Positions 11,056 to 22,639 of a stretch of 64,000 nucleotides of DNA are shown here, piece after piece; the first letter of the stretch is position 1; the number at the start of each line of letters is the position of its first letter. This stretch comes from Aralia elata (Eukaryota; Streptophyta; Magnoliopsida; Apiales; Araliaceae), in NCBI GenBank assembly GCA_034770075.1, contig CM068379.1, positions 14,386,922-14,450,921 of the forward strand, written 5' to 3'. The notes beneath the pieces are model-generated. The model did not search any database. It was given only the letters and a program-made list of their open reading frames with translations, and was not told the DNA's origin. The position numbers and the translations under genes are program-made.

Positions 11056-11069
11056 TGGTATCAGAGCCA
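11056..11069 (+). other. Primer binding site (tRNA-iMet), element 1
   Basis: TGGTATCAGAGCCA, 14 nt complementary to the 3' end of plant initiator tRNA-Met, three bases after the LTR end. Confidence 0.95.
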
Positions 11070-11070
11070 T

Positions 11071-11111
11071 AGGTTATAAACGTTAGGAATGAGAAACCTA
11101 GGTTATAACCT
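11071..11111 (+). other. Two-tier stem-loop after the PBS, element 1
   Basis: Outer stem AGGTTATAA/TTATAACCT (11071-11079 with 11103-11111) and inner stem TAGG/CCTA (11084-11087 with 11097-11100). It begins one base after the PBS. Elements 2 and 3 have counterparts. Confidence 0.6.
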
Positions 11112-11257
11112 CGGTAGAAAACTCATATGGAGTATGTAGGTGATGGGTTGAGGAGATTCATCGAGTTCTAGTTGTACCAAATAAAATATCATTTCATTTT
11201 ATCAATGAATATATTTTATTGAGGTACTGACATGGATTCATTGTGTGGTGTTGTAGG

Positions 11258-11620
11258 ATGTCGGACGAGCGTCAAGATAGCCTTTCAGTTAACCAGGAGC
11301 CCATAGAGCCTGAGGTAGTAAGAAACTTGCTATCAAGGAACACCGAGCTAGAGGTAGAGGCTGAACAATTAGAGGCGCAGAACCACATCCACCAGATTTC
11401 TGAACAGCAGTACAAGGACGCTGCTTACCAGGCCCAGGCTGAGTTAGCTGAGTTGCGAGGGAGGCTGCGGCTGAGAGAGCTACAGTTAAGACAGTTGAGA
11501 GATGAGGTGAAGGCTAAGGATGCGAAGATAGTTGATTTGGAGCGAGCCTTAGACATCGTCTTTAGGCAGTTCGATGCCAAATGGATGGATCTGCCCTCCA
11601 GTAGCGAGAGCAAACATTAA
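11258..11620 (+). CDS. ORF0: small coiled-coil protein between PBS and gag, element 1
   Basis: 120-residue acidic protein (MSDERQDSLSV...) that is almost all heptad-like: VVRNLLSRNTELEVEAEQLE, then QNHIHQISEQQYKDAAYQ, then LRELQLRQLRDEVKAKDAK and a closing ALDIVFRQ. No membrane segment or zinc knuckle. The ATG at 11258 follows TTGTAGG, which resembles a splice acceptor, so it may be translated from a spliced RNA. The element 2 protein at 44676-45506 aligns over RN.EL, LE.QN..HQ and QY.D.AYQ, so the frame is conserved between families. Function unknown. I do not know it as a standard part of Tekay elements. It stays open although gag-pol downstream is broken. Confidence 0.7.
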   Translation: MSDERQDSLSVNQEPIEPEVVRNLLSRNTELEVEAEQLEAQNHIHQISEQQYKDAAYQAQAELAELRGRLRLRELQLRQLRDEVKAKDAKIVDLERALDIVFRQFDAKWMDLPSSSESKH

Positions 11621-12137
11621 ATTGTATTCACCTTGTGTCCCTTAGGGGATAGTTAGAAGTGGGTAGTTATGCCTTGAGCAGTGTTATTGGTACTACCATT
11701 TGGTTTACTAGAGTTTGTATTAACCTCAGCAGGTGCGAGGTAGTTCGTATGTAGGATGTACTTCCCAATTATATAGGTAGGAAAGAATGGTTTAAGTGAG
11801 TCCCACCTTTTGTTATATTAAATGGGATGGTAGCAATTATGACAATATGCATGTGATAAACGTGTAAGACGCTAAAGTCGGTATATGAATATAGATGCAT
11901 TACTATGGTATGTGCTTGAGAATTTTACTTGATATACCATTTATGCAATGATTATGTTAATTCAGTAAAACTGAATCGGTATCTTAGTAACTTAAATCAC
12001 TAATCGGGAAAGCAGAATTTCCGAGGTTGGGTAATCTAAAACTCCCACACAAGAGTCATGTGATTATTGTATTACATCCTGAATACTTATGTTTTAAGGA
12101 AGCCCGAGTAACGTGTTAGGGTTTGCTTAAACAGATA
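11621..12137 (+). other. Spacer between ORF0 and gag, element 1
   Basis: About 0.5 kb without a credible ORF. It ends in GCTTAAACAG just before the gag ATG, which resembles a splice acceptor. Confidence 0.5.
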
Positions 12138-15100
12138 ATGCCGCCCAGACGAATCCTTCGAAACCAAGGGATTGAAGAGTCAGTTAACAATGTAGAGGGA
12201 ACTCCACCAAACCCAATGCGAGATTTTGTGAACATGATGACAGAAGCCTTGCGGAATCAAACCACTACTACAGGAAACCAGGCAGGCAACCACTTAGCCA
12301 ATTTTAAAGACTTCAAGGCAGTAGGGCCTCCGGAGTTTAGAGGAACAGCGAACCCGATAGAGGCCCAGTCGTGGATAAAGGAGATTGAAAAGGCCTTTGT
12401 CATTGCTAGAGTCGCTGAGGAGCAGAAGATAGTTTTTGCTACCTACCTAATGAAAGGTGAGGCTAACTTTTGGTGGGAAGCCAATCAGAACAAAGCTGGA
12501 ACTGGAGTCGTGGCGTGGGAAGCTTTCAAGACGTTGTTTTTCGAGAATTACTTTCCTGAGAGTACGCAGGCAAAAATGGAGATCAAGTTTCTAGAATTGA
12601 AGCAAGAAAATTTGTGAGTGTCAGAGTACGCTGCAAAATTCAATGAATTGGCTAGATTCTCCCCACATCAGGTGGATACTGAGGTGAGGAAGGCCAGGAG
12701 ATTCGAAAATGGATTAAAGTCGTGGATCTACAGCAAGGTAGCGGTTTTGCAAATTACATCGTTCTCAACCTTGTTGGAGAAAGCTCTCATTGCTGAAGGT
12801 GGGAGTGAAGCGGTTTCGAAATATAAGCGGGAAAGGAACAAGAAGAAGGTAGAAGGAGGAAATGCAAATGTTAGCAGTGGTGGCAGCAACAACAAGAAGC
12901 GTCAATGGAGCAGTGGGGGTAGCAATTCTGAAATGCAGCAAGGGAGCATACAGCAGAAAAGGCAGGTGTGTGGGAATTGCGGAAAGGGTCACTCGGGAGA
13001 GTGCATGAAGGGAAAGATGGTTTGTTATACCTGTGGACAAGAAGGGCATATCTCGCCCAATTGTCCTAAGGCGAAGAAAGGGGGTTGTTTCAATTGTGGA
13101 GAGATAGGACATCGGAGCAAGGAATGTCCCCGAAAGAGAAACATGGATGGCGGAAACGGCAATAGGGGTAACAATTCAAGGGCAACCAGTGGAGGACCAA
13201 CCCAGCCAAATAAGCCAACAGCGAGGACCTTCAACATGACAGTACAAGATGTTGTGGCATCCAGAGAGGTGGTGTCAGGTATTATTCCAATCAACAACAT
13301 AGATGCCTATGTGCTAGTTGATTCGGGAGCTTCATGTTCTTTTGTTTCTGATGAATTTGCTCAAAGACTTAATTTACCTAGTGAACTGTTAGAACACCCG
13401 ATGAATGTAGAAGTAGCGAACAAAGAGATTATACCCGTAAACTACATTTATAAGAATTGTTGTGCTGATTTGAGAGGGTTTAAGCTTAACGTGGATTTGC
13501 TACCGATTCGTCTTGGAGAATTTGATGTAATCCTTGGAATGGATTGGTTAGCGAGTCACGGGGCGGTCATTGACTGTAAGAAAAAGTGCGTACACCTGGA
13601 GACTCCAAGTAAGTCGAAGGTAGTGTTCTATGGTAATAAATCGCCGAGACAATCTTGTTGTCTGACAATGATGCAAGCAAAGAGATTGCTTCAGAAGGGT
13701 TGTATAGGTTATTTGGCTCACGTGGTGGACACTCGACGGGTCGAGGGTGAACTGAGTCAGATACCCGTCGTAAGGGAATTCGCTGATGTATTTCCAGATG
13801 AAATTCCGGGATTGCCGCCAGATAGAGAGATAGAATTTGTGATTGACTTGGTACCCGGGACGACACCGATATCCAAGGCGCCTTATCGAATGGCACCAGT
13901 AGAGATGAAAGAACTGATGATGCAATTGCAGGAACTGTTAGACAAGGGTTATATTAGACCGAGCGTGTCACCATGGGGAGCGCCAGTTCTGTTCGTAAAG
14001 AAGAAGGATGGCTCGATGAGGCTTTGTATCGACTACCGTGAGTTGAACAAAGTTACGATTAAGAATAGGTACCCGTTGCCCAGGATAGACGATCTGTTTG
14101 ATCAAATCAAGGGGGTGAAATACTTTTCAAAGATTGATTTGAGGACGGGCTATCATCAACTAAGGGTGAGACAGGAGGATATCCCGAAGACGGCATTCAA
14201 AACTCGTTATGGACATTTCGAGTTTCTGGTTATGTCATTTGGACTGACAAATGCACCAGCGGCATTCATGGATATGATGAACAGAGTGTTCAAGCAGTAC
14301 TTGGACAAGTTCGTGGTAGTATTCATCGATGACATCTTGGTGTATTCAGTGACAGAGGAAGAACATGCTGAACATCTAAGGATTGCTTTGAATGCATTAA
14401 GAAGGGAGAAGCTGTACGCAAAGTTTTCGAAGTGTGAATTTTGGTTGCAAAGGGTGCAGTTTCTAGGACACGTCATTGACAGGAATGGTGTTTCAGTAGA
14501 CCCAGCAAAGGTGGAAGCCATTATCAACTGGGAACAGCCAAAGACGCCAACGGAGATCAGGAGTTTCCTAGGGTAAGCAGGATACTATCGGAGATTCATC
14601 CAAGATTTTTTGAAGATAGCATCACCATTAACCAATCTGACCAGAAAGACGGTAAAGTTCGTTTGGACAGAGAAGTGCGAGGAGAGTTTCTTGGAGCTGA
14701 AGAAGAGACTTAGCCAAGCACCAGTGTTGGCATTACCGGACGACACTGGGGGTTTTGTAGTATACAGTGATGCGTCACACAAGGGCCTTGGTTGTGTACT
14801 AATGCAGCACGGCAGGGTCATTGCGTACGCTTCACGCCAGCTGAAGGACTATGAGAAGGGATACCCGACTCATTGATCTGCTGGAGTTAGCAGCAGTAGT
14901 GTTCGCCTTGAAGATTTGGAGGCACTACTTATATGGAGAGAGGTGCGAGATATATACAGATCACAAAAGTCTGAAATATATCTTCACTCAGAAGGAGCTG
15001 AATATGAGGCAGCGCCGATGGTTAGAATTGATCAAGGATTACGATTGTGAAATTCTGTACCATCCGGGCAAAGCAAATGTAGTGGCAGATGCCCTGAGTA

Positions 15101-16662
15101 GGAAAGGCAGAGAGAAATTGATGAGGCTTACAACTCAGGCAGAGCTGATAAAGGACTTTGGACGCCTGGAACTGGAAGTTAAGTATCCAATGGAAACGGA
15201 CGAAAAGTTGTTCACCGTGACAATAGGTCCGACTCTACTGGATAAGATAAAGGAGGCCCAAGAATTTGATGAAGAATGCATTGACATTAAGAAGCAACTG
15301 TCGGAAGGAAAAACGTTAAAGTTCAAGGTTGACAGCACAGGTCTGCTGAGGTTCGAAGGAAGGATCTGAATACCCTATGTACCAGACTTAAGGGAAGAAA
15401 TATTGCAGGAGGCCCATAATACGAGATTTTCGGTACATCCGGGTAGCACCAAGATGTATCAAGATCTTCGTCAACATTATTGGTGGCCGCATTTGAAAGG
15501 GGAAGTTGCGGAATTCGTCAGCCGGTGTTTAACTTGTCAGAGGGTCAAGGCAGAGCACCAACGGCCGAGAGGATTGTTGCAACCCTTAGAAATTCCCGAG
15601 TGGAAGTGGGAGCACATCACTATGGATTTTGTGGTAGGACTCCCGACAACACAAAAGGGTCTAGACGCCATCTGGGTGATCGTAGATCGTTTGACCAAGT
15701 CTGCCCACTTTCTACCGATCAAGATCAGGTACAAATTGGAACAGTTGGCGAAACTTTATGTGAAGAAGATAGTATCGCGACATGGAGTGCCAGTATCTAT
15801 TGTGTCTGACAGAGATCCGCGCTTCACGTCAAATTTTTGGAGAAGTCTGCAGAAAAGAATGGGAACACAGTTGAGAATGAGTACGGCGTATCATCCTCAG
15901 ACTGATGGTCAGAGTGAGCGAACAATTCAAACCTTAGAGGATATGCTCCGGGCAGTTGTGATGGACTTAGGTGGCAGTTGGGACGATCACTTGCCCTTGG
16001 TAGAGTTCGCTTACAACAATAGTTATCACGCTAGCATCGGTATGACACCGTACGAAGCGTTATATGGAAGGAAGTGTCGAACGCTGTTGTGTTGGGATGA
16101 AGTTGGTGAACGGAGATTGTTGGGACCAGAATTGGTACAACAAACCGTGGAAATCATTAAAGTAATAAGGCAGCGGTTAGTAGCAGCCCAGGATCGTCAG
16201 AAGAAGTATGCTGACTTACATCGTCAGAAGCGAGACTTTGAAGTTGGCAGCTATGTATTTTTGAAGGTATCTCCCTGGAAAGGGAAGATCCGCTTTGGGA
16301 AGAAGGGCAAGCTGAGCCCTAGGTTCATAGGACCTTTTGAAATATTAAGGAGAATAGGCGAAGTGGCGTACGAGGTAGCATTACCTCCTGAACTTGAGCA
16401 CATTCACAACGTGTTCCATGTATCAGTGTTGCGTCCGTATAAGCCAGATTACAAGCATGTAATTTCCTATGAGCCAATTCAAGTCGAAAAGGACTTATCG
16501 TACGAGGAGATTCCTGTCCAAATACTTGATAGAAAAGAGCAGACACTGAGGAATAAAACCATACATTCTGTTAAAGTTCTCTAGAGGAATCACGCGGTGG
16601 AAGAAGCTACGTGGGAACTCGAAGAGAAGATGAGAGCAATTTACTCCCATTTATTTGAGTAA
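12138..16662 (+). pseudogene. Tekay gag-pol pseudogene, element 1
   Basis: Starts MPPRRILRNQG at 12138. It encodes gag, three CCHC-type knuckles (C.NC...H...C, CYTCGQEGHISPNC, CFNCGEIGHRSKEC), protease (LVDSGASCSFVS), reverse transcriptase (FIDDILVY), RNase H (VVYSDASHKG), integrase (HHCC, then MDFVV, SDRDPRF, GQSERT) and a chromodomain ending at TAA 16660-16662. Lesions: stop at 12615-12617 in gag, stop at 14574-14576 after reverse transcriptase, a 4-bp insertion near 14873-14884 shifting RNase H, stop at 15367-15369, and stop at 16582-16584 in the chromodomain. Where it is readable it is close to element 2. The element cannot make a full polyprotein but could be copied in trans. Confidence 0.95.
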
Positions 16663-16672
16663 CCTTAGATTT

Positions 16673-16692
16673 AAATTCCGAGGACGGAATTT
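16673..16692 (+). other. Pre-PPT hairpin, element 1
   Basis: AAATTCCG-AGGA-CGGAATTT, a perfect 8-bp stem four bases before the PPT. Equivalent G-RGGA-C hairpins precede the PPT of element 2, element 3, A and B. Confidence 0.6.
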
Positions 16693-16696
16693 TTAT

Positions 16697-16709
16697 AAGG
16701 GGGAGATGA
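16697..16709 (+). other. Polypurine tract, element 1
   Basis: AAGGGGGAGATGA directly before the 3' LTR. Primes plus-strand DNA synthesis. Confidence 0.9.
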
Positions 16710-19700
16710 TGTAATGTCCAGGAATTTTTAAATAGTGTATTAATTTATTTTAATATATGAAATTCGTTTTATTTAATTCTACGATTTTTAAATGGGTCCA
16801 TGTAGGTATTAACATTTAATTATATAAATATATGGTCCGATAAAATTTTTTTGTGTGCATTAAGGGGCACTAATAGTTTGAATAAATTAAGGAGTTAACC
16901 CTAATTTTTGATTGGCAAGAAAATAGGGAAAAGTAAATAAATAATTTCATTTCATTATCGGATTAAATAATTCGAATAAAGAATTATGGTTAAAATAACT
17001 ATTTGAAATGATTAATTGGGTTAGTTATGTAAGGTGGTTAATTTAATTGGGTCATTTTTTCTTTTAATTAGGATGACCCATTTCTTTTATTTATTTTGGT
17101 TGGCCCAATTTCCTTTATCATTTTCCTTTTTGGGTTGTTTCCCCTTTCATTTAGCCGACCCAATCTCTTTACTTTCAGTTGGACCCAACCCAAGTGGACT
17201 GGGCAGATACTAGCCATTAAATCGATTGGGCTGAGCCCAATCCTTTCTCAGTCGGGTTGAACCCATGGTGTTGGAATAATATGGTGATCGGTAAAGTCGA
17301 GTTGGGGATTTTCAGAAGCCGATAAATCTTAAACCCTTAGACCAGTTGAGACCAAGTCAGGCGAAATCAAGCGCACGAATCAACAGCCGAGCAACGGAAG
17401 AAAACCTAAGCCCTAGCCCCTCAATCAGTCAAACCAAAACTCAATCAATCGAGCGAGAAAAAGCGAGAGACGGGATGGGAAGGAGGTGTCGCCAGGCGTG
17501 CGCCGGCGACAGCTCGAAGCGAGCGGTCGATTCAAGAGTCAATCGAAGCAGCCGAGGGTTTGGCGAACGGACCAAGAGTCCCAGGTTTTGGGCGACCGAT
17601 CGGCGGGAGTGCGCGGCTCGAGGCCCTGCCGGCAAGACACTGTTGGCGTGATGGGGCTTGAGGTGAACCGACGACTGCCACCCCTCTCCGACCGTCGGTC
17701 TTTAACCGACCAATTAAGGTAATACCCAAACCAATTTGGGTAAAATCTCCACTATAAATTGAAACCCCAATTAGCCGCTGCCGATTTTCCTTGAGTCAAT
17801 ATTTGGGAAAAATAGAAATTTCAGAAAATAGAGAGAACAGGGAGAGTAAGCTGCTATTGTCCAGTCGGCGGTGAATTGGGAGGAGAAGGGAGGTAGCTAA
17901 TCAAACGATATTAAGGTATAACTAAGGATTATTAAGTCACTGTAATAGTGTTGTTTGATTTAGGTTATACATGGTATACTATTGTGATTACTCTGGTGTG
18001 AAGCTCAGACATTGTAATATAATTTTTGGGCTTAAAATCCGGTATTGAATTGATTTTTGTTCTCTGTACTGAATTAAATTGTTCCTGAGTATTGCTTGTT
18101 CTGTGATAGTTTTCTACTTGGGTTCGTATAAGTTTTCTTCCTTCTGTAATTAGATTGGTGTTGCCGATTGTGTTGTGCTGATGGTAGTATGCACTGTGAT
18201 GGTTATAATATACCTGGTTTTGGGGATTGTATTATATTGACTAGATTTAAACATTTGGTATTGTATTGTATTGTTTTGCTTGGGTTCGAACATTTGATGT
18301 TGCATTCTGTTATTGCTGGTACTGAATTTCTTGGGTTGCAAACCCTGTGTTCTAAGGAACTTCAAGTTCTGGTAATTCGATTGTACAGTGCAAATAGGCC
18401 AGCAATATGAATTATAAATCAAACCTTGGTTTCTTTTGAGTGTGATAACCAGTGTTTGGGATTTGCTGTGTTGGGTAGTATTCTGTTCGTTTGAAATGGA
18501 AATTGTAGGGGTTGATGTATTAATTGTGCTATCATTGGCTCGAATTTGGTTATTAATTTGGAGCTAATAATATACTTGTGAATTGATTAGTTATTATAAC
18601 TAATAAATAAAATCAATCAGATAATTATTTATTATTTGTCACTAAATAATAAATAAAGATAATAAGTATTTAACTATTATTTGATTAATGTTAAATAATA
18701 AATAAGTGCGAATAAATTAGTAAGTAATTATTTATTATTTATCAATAAATAATAAATAAAGATAATAAATATTTAATTATTGTTTAATAGTAATTAAGTA
18801 TGAATGAGTTAATAAAGTAATTATTTATTATTTATCATTAAATAATAAATAAAGATAATAAATATTTAATTATTGTTTAATTAATATTAGATAATAAATT
18901 AAGTATAATTGAATATTAACAAAAGTAAATTTTTATTATTTATTAATAAATAATAAATAAAGATAATAAATATTTAATTATTATTTGATCAATATTAAAT
19001 AATAATTACATATGAATAAATTAGCAAAATAACTATTTATCATTAACCAATGGATAATAAATAAAATAAATATTTGATTATTATTAACTAATACTTAAGT
19101 ATGAATAAAAGCAATAAAATAGCCTTATATGCTATTATATTTTCCATATATAATAAATTGTTTATTTATTTAATTTTTTTCTTTTTTTTCAATGATTAAG
19201 AATTGTAAATTAATTATTTATTATTTGATTTACTTTAAATAATAAATAAACCTAATTAGTTATTATTTATTACTAAATAATAACTAAAGATAAGTTCATT
19301 AATAATTCAATTATTATTTGATTAATACTTGAATAATAAGCAAATATAATTAGTTGATAATTACTATTATTGGTAACTAAAGATAATTAATTAATTACTG
19401 TTTAACAAATATTAAATAGTAATTAAATAAAGATAAAGTTAATAAATAAGGAGATTTTAAATGACGCATTAACTGAACAATTTTGATAAACTGTTTAAGG
19501 GTTCAATAAGTGTTTATTACTTAAGGGATTCATGGTTGATTAAACCATCAACCTAAAAGTCAATTAAGTGCCTTAGAGGATTTACTATAGTTTATTTACT
19601 GTGTTATGCGGACTGCTTAATTGTTACATAAATAGCATAAATAAGTGTATCGGCGTACAACTACGCAGTACTAATTGATAGACCCACATTATCTATGTTA

Positions 19701-20731
19701 GGTTCCTCAAGGCTAACTTGTTAAAGCTAGAATCACTTGTAGCTGAGCATACAGGCAAGTTCCTAACCCTAAACTTCTTACATTATTGCAAGTTCCCTAA
19801 CTCAAACTCGAGTTATTATTTTCGAAGCATGTTAGTGAATAATTATTGTTGATTATTCACATCTATACGGATTATTGAGATTCGCACCTTGTGCAATTGA
19901 ATTCCTATTCTATTATTATTGAACTGTGAATTAGATTAAAGTTCTTTCAAGCTTGAACTGGTTATGAGATAGATCTATGCTATTTGTATCAGCTAGATCA
20001 ATCATGTCTAAATTTGTTGAATCAAAGGTATTTTAAAAGCTGTTCTTATTAAATTGTTATGGTAAGAACTCTTGGCTGAGAAAAAGATAAATTTGATTAA
20101 GGCATGATATCAATGCTGGTTTATTAAGTGTTTATGCATAAATCACGGGGTATGAAAGGCTGATCCCCTTGATTACCAAAACTTTTTAAGAGGTCCAGCT
20201 TAAATATTGAGAACCTTGGCAAATGTCTATGGTTATTTCCAACCACTCAGTAATTGTCATTCAATTATTCGAATATTCAATTGTTGACTATTAATTTATG
20301 TTTCTTCACAATTTTATATTGTCGTTGAACATTGAAAGCGAAACTTCCTTCTAATCATGATATATCTCCCTTGTGTATAAACTTGCTAAGCAAACTAGTT
20401 GCTTACCCTTGCTATATCATGATCTTTATTTCAGCTAAGGCAGAGACGTCTAAAGGGGACAAAGGAAAAGGGAAGGTGCAAGAATAGTTGCCTGATAGGG
20501 ATTATGTAGCAGTTTATCTTAAAATGTTATTTGGTTACGTGAACTCTTATTGTATTAAGGGTATGTTTTAAGTTAAGGTTAAAGAACCTTGGGACCAGAT
20601 TGTAAGACTTTATTTCTATTCGATAAACAATGTATGTTTATTATTCCGCATTTAGTTAGAAAGTATGTTTGTTGTTGAGAATCGTGAACACCGAATTCGA
20701 GGTTAGGAAACCCGGATTTGGGGGTGTCACA
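16710..20731 (+). mobile_element. Tekay element 1 3' LTR
   Basis: Copy of 7022-11052 with TATA box 17753-17759, donor GT 17916-17917, hairpin 20387-20405, acceptor AG 20433-20434 and short frame 20435-20487. Confidence 0.95.
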
Positions 20732-20736
20732 TCATC
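20732..20736. repeat. Target site duplication of element 1, right copy
   Basis: TCATC. Confidence 0.95.
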
Positions 20737-21285
20737 AATCCATGGTCTCCATCTTTGATGATATTCTGTTTGCTCTTGAACTCGGAAGAGAGTTAGCCTC
20801 ACATGGCGTTTTTTGGCCTTTTTCTCCACACCTTTACAATCTCTAAATCAGACTATTTATAGGAGTTATTCCACCTAACCCTAATAGAATTACAATTACA
20901 TTAATAACCCTAGGTGAATTTGTATTGAAGTCAGCCTTGTAGTCTTTGTTGAGCGTCGCAGCCCATAAGTATGCCTCCCGAGCGCCGTGGCTCACTTCTT
21001 TTAGCACCGTGGCCCTTATGCCGCGTCGCAACTCACATTAGTGAGCGTCGCGGACCATAAGTTCTGTTACTCCCCTTGATTTTCCTTGTCTTTCTTCCTT
21101 GCTCACCTAATTACTTCAAATATTCACGATTTTGCCACTTAACTCTTTTATTCATACAAAATAAATAAAAACAATAAAAATAATAAAATAAATAAAAACT
21201 CTATAAAATAACATAAAATACTTTAAAACACACAAATTATTAAGCCTAAAAGTACCCAAATAATAGGTATAAAACCTACTCATCA
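20737..21285 (-). mobile_element. Element B 3' LTR, proximal segment (U3 side)
   Basis: Continues the LTR interrupted at 7021. Contains a minus-strand TATA box (20854-20861) and a shortened GC repeat array (20950-21052). About 130 bp present in the 5' LTR are missing here. Confidence 0.85.
20950..21052. repeat. GCGYCGCGGCTCA array in U3 of element B (3' LTR)
   Basis: Degenerate units such as GAGCGTCGCAGCCCA, GAGCGCCGTGGCTCA and GAGCGTCGCGGACCA, upstream of the TATA box in the element's sense. A partly deleted version of 23786-23920. Confidence 0.7.
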
Positions 21286-21325
21286 AACACCCCCAAACTT
21301 AAGTATTTGTTTGTCCTCAAGCAAA
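21286..21325 (-). other. Polypurine tract and pre-PPT hairpin, element B
   Basis: On the minus strand a hairpin TTTGCTTG-AGGA-CAAACAAA (21306-21325, one C/A mismatch) is followed by ACTTAAGTTTGGGGGTGTT next to the LTR. Confidence 0.65.
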
Positions 21326-22616
21326 ACACAAAAAAAAACTATAAAAATAAAATTAACAACTAAATATACAACAAGCAATGAATCAATTTGAAATTGAATA
21401 TAGCCTCAAAGATTTATTCAAATGAACTTCTAAAAAATTTCAAAAATGTGCAAAGCTTAAAATTTTAACATCTATTAGTCATTCTTTATTCAAGACCTTA
21501 TGTGTGTGAGTGTGAATCCAAATGTATCAAACTAATCAAAACTCGAATCAGTTCATGAATTTCAATGCTCGTAAAAGATATCTACATATGAATAATTACA
21601 AAGCCCTACTCTTTATACTTACCTTCACATATTTTATTGTTATTTATTTTCTTTTTATATATTACGAGTGCATTTTACACTCCATCTCGTATGTATTTTG
21701 ATTTTGGCATGTGCAATGTTTGTTTTTCTTAGGCTTTTCAAAAATTACCCATGTGGCGGAATTTCCACTAATGAATCCCAAACCAGGTAGCTTTAGGTCA
21801 CTAAGTGTAGAGACACTCCTAAGGACATACTTGTTCGAGTAACTAAGGCCACAAAAATAAACTAGCCAAACTTTGCTTATAACCATCACTTTTATACAGA
21901 TTTTTCTTTTTATATCTTTTCTTGATGGACATTGAAGATAGTAACATGATCAAGTAAACAATAGAGGTTTTCTTCTATCCTTCATTAACATCTAACACAT
22001 AAATTTCCTTAAAGTTAAAACAAGTTCAGCCAAATGGATATGTCCATAATAAAATTAAAAGGTCTCAAATAAAATAAAAACTAACAAGAAGTCAAAATTC
22101 AGATTAAGCAATATTTATCCCTTTTTTAAAAATTCATAAATAAAAATCACAATTCTATTATTGACCAAAATTTTTTAATTTAATTAATTCTTTGCCCTAA
22201 CAACAGTACAACACCATTTTCGTAGGAAACACGATTGCACTTAGCATGTGCAACAAGCCTTTAAACCCCAAGGTTACCTCAAGTGGACGAGTTGTGTTTC
22301 GTGAGGGTTTGTAGTGAATATACCCACAAAATTCAAAATTTTAAAAAAATTAGACCAACACATCAAAACAAAATATAGGAAGACCCCCAAACTTGAAACT
22401 GACATTATTCTTAAAGTTACAATAAAATAAAATTAACGCACGAACTTCCCTGAAAAGAGGTCAGTTGTTGCTCTCCGCAACCGACTCCTATTATCGCTGA
22501 GATGCATGATCTGAAAAACACAAAAATCAAAATTAATTAATTACAACAAAAATACAAGTTTAAAGTAAGATCAACTTGATTGAAATCAATATTAGAAAAA
22601 ACATTAGAAAATAATT
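21326..22616 (-). other. Non-coding internal region of element B
   Basis: About 1.3 kb without retroviral coding. Apart from one stem-loop copy (21664-21690) I see no recognisable content. Confidence 0.6.
21664..21690 (-). other. Stem-loop with 17-nt core, copy in element B
   Basis: Plus strand reads ACGAG, then TGCATTTTACACTCCAT, then CTCGT, closing a 5-bp stem. Same core as four copies in element A (26583-26735) but a different stem. The inner stem closes only on the minus strand, by G-U pairs. Confidence 0.65.
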
Positions 22617-22633
22617 CCCTGACAACGGCGCCA
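22617..22633 (-). other. Primer binding site (tRNA-Asp type), element B
   Basis: Minus strand TGGCGCCGTTGTCAGGG, a slightly altered form of the site at 29470-29487. Confidence 0.8.
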
Positions 22634-22639
22634 AAAACT

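Larger units (their letters stand above)
7022..20731 (+). mobile_element. Tekay element 1: full-length chromovirus with broken gag-pol
   Basis: 13.7-kb Ty3 element with both LTRs (about 4.03 and 4.02 kb, starting TGTAATGTCC and ending GGGGGTGTCACA), iMet PBS, ORF0, gag-pol pseudogene, PPT and a perfect 5-bp target duplication. The LTRs differ by scattered substitutions and short indels, roughly 1 percent by eye, so the insertion is fairly recent but clearly older than element 2. It sits inside the 3' LTR of element B. Confidence 0.95.

Noticed and set aside
11056..11069. tRNA-like matches (also 5627, 29470, 45723, 60365)
   Set aside because: Only 12-18 nt complementary to tRNA 3' ends, positioned next to LTRs. 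These are primer binding sites, not tRNA genes.
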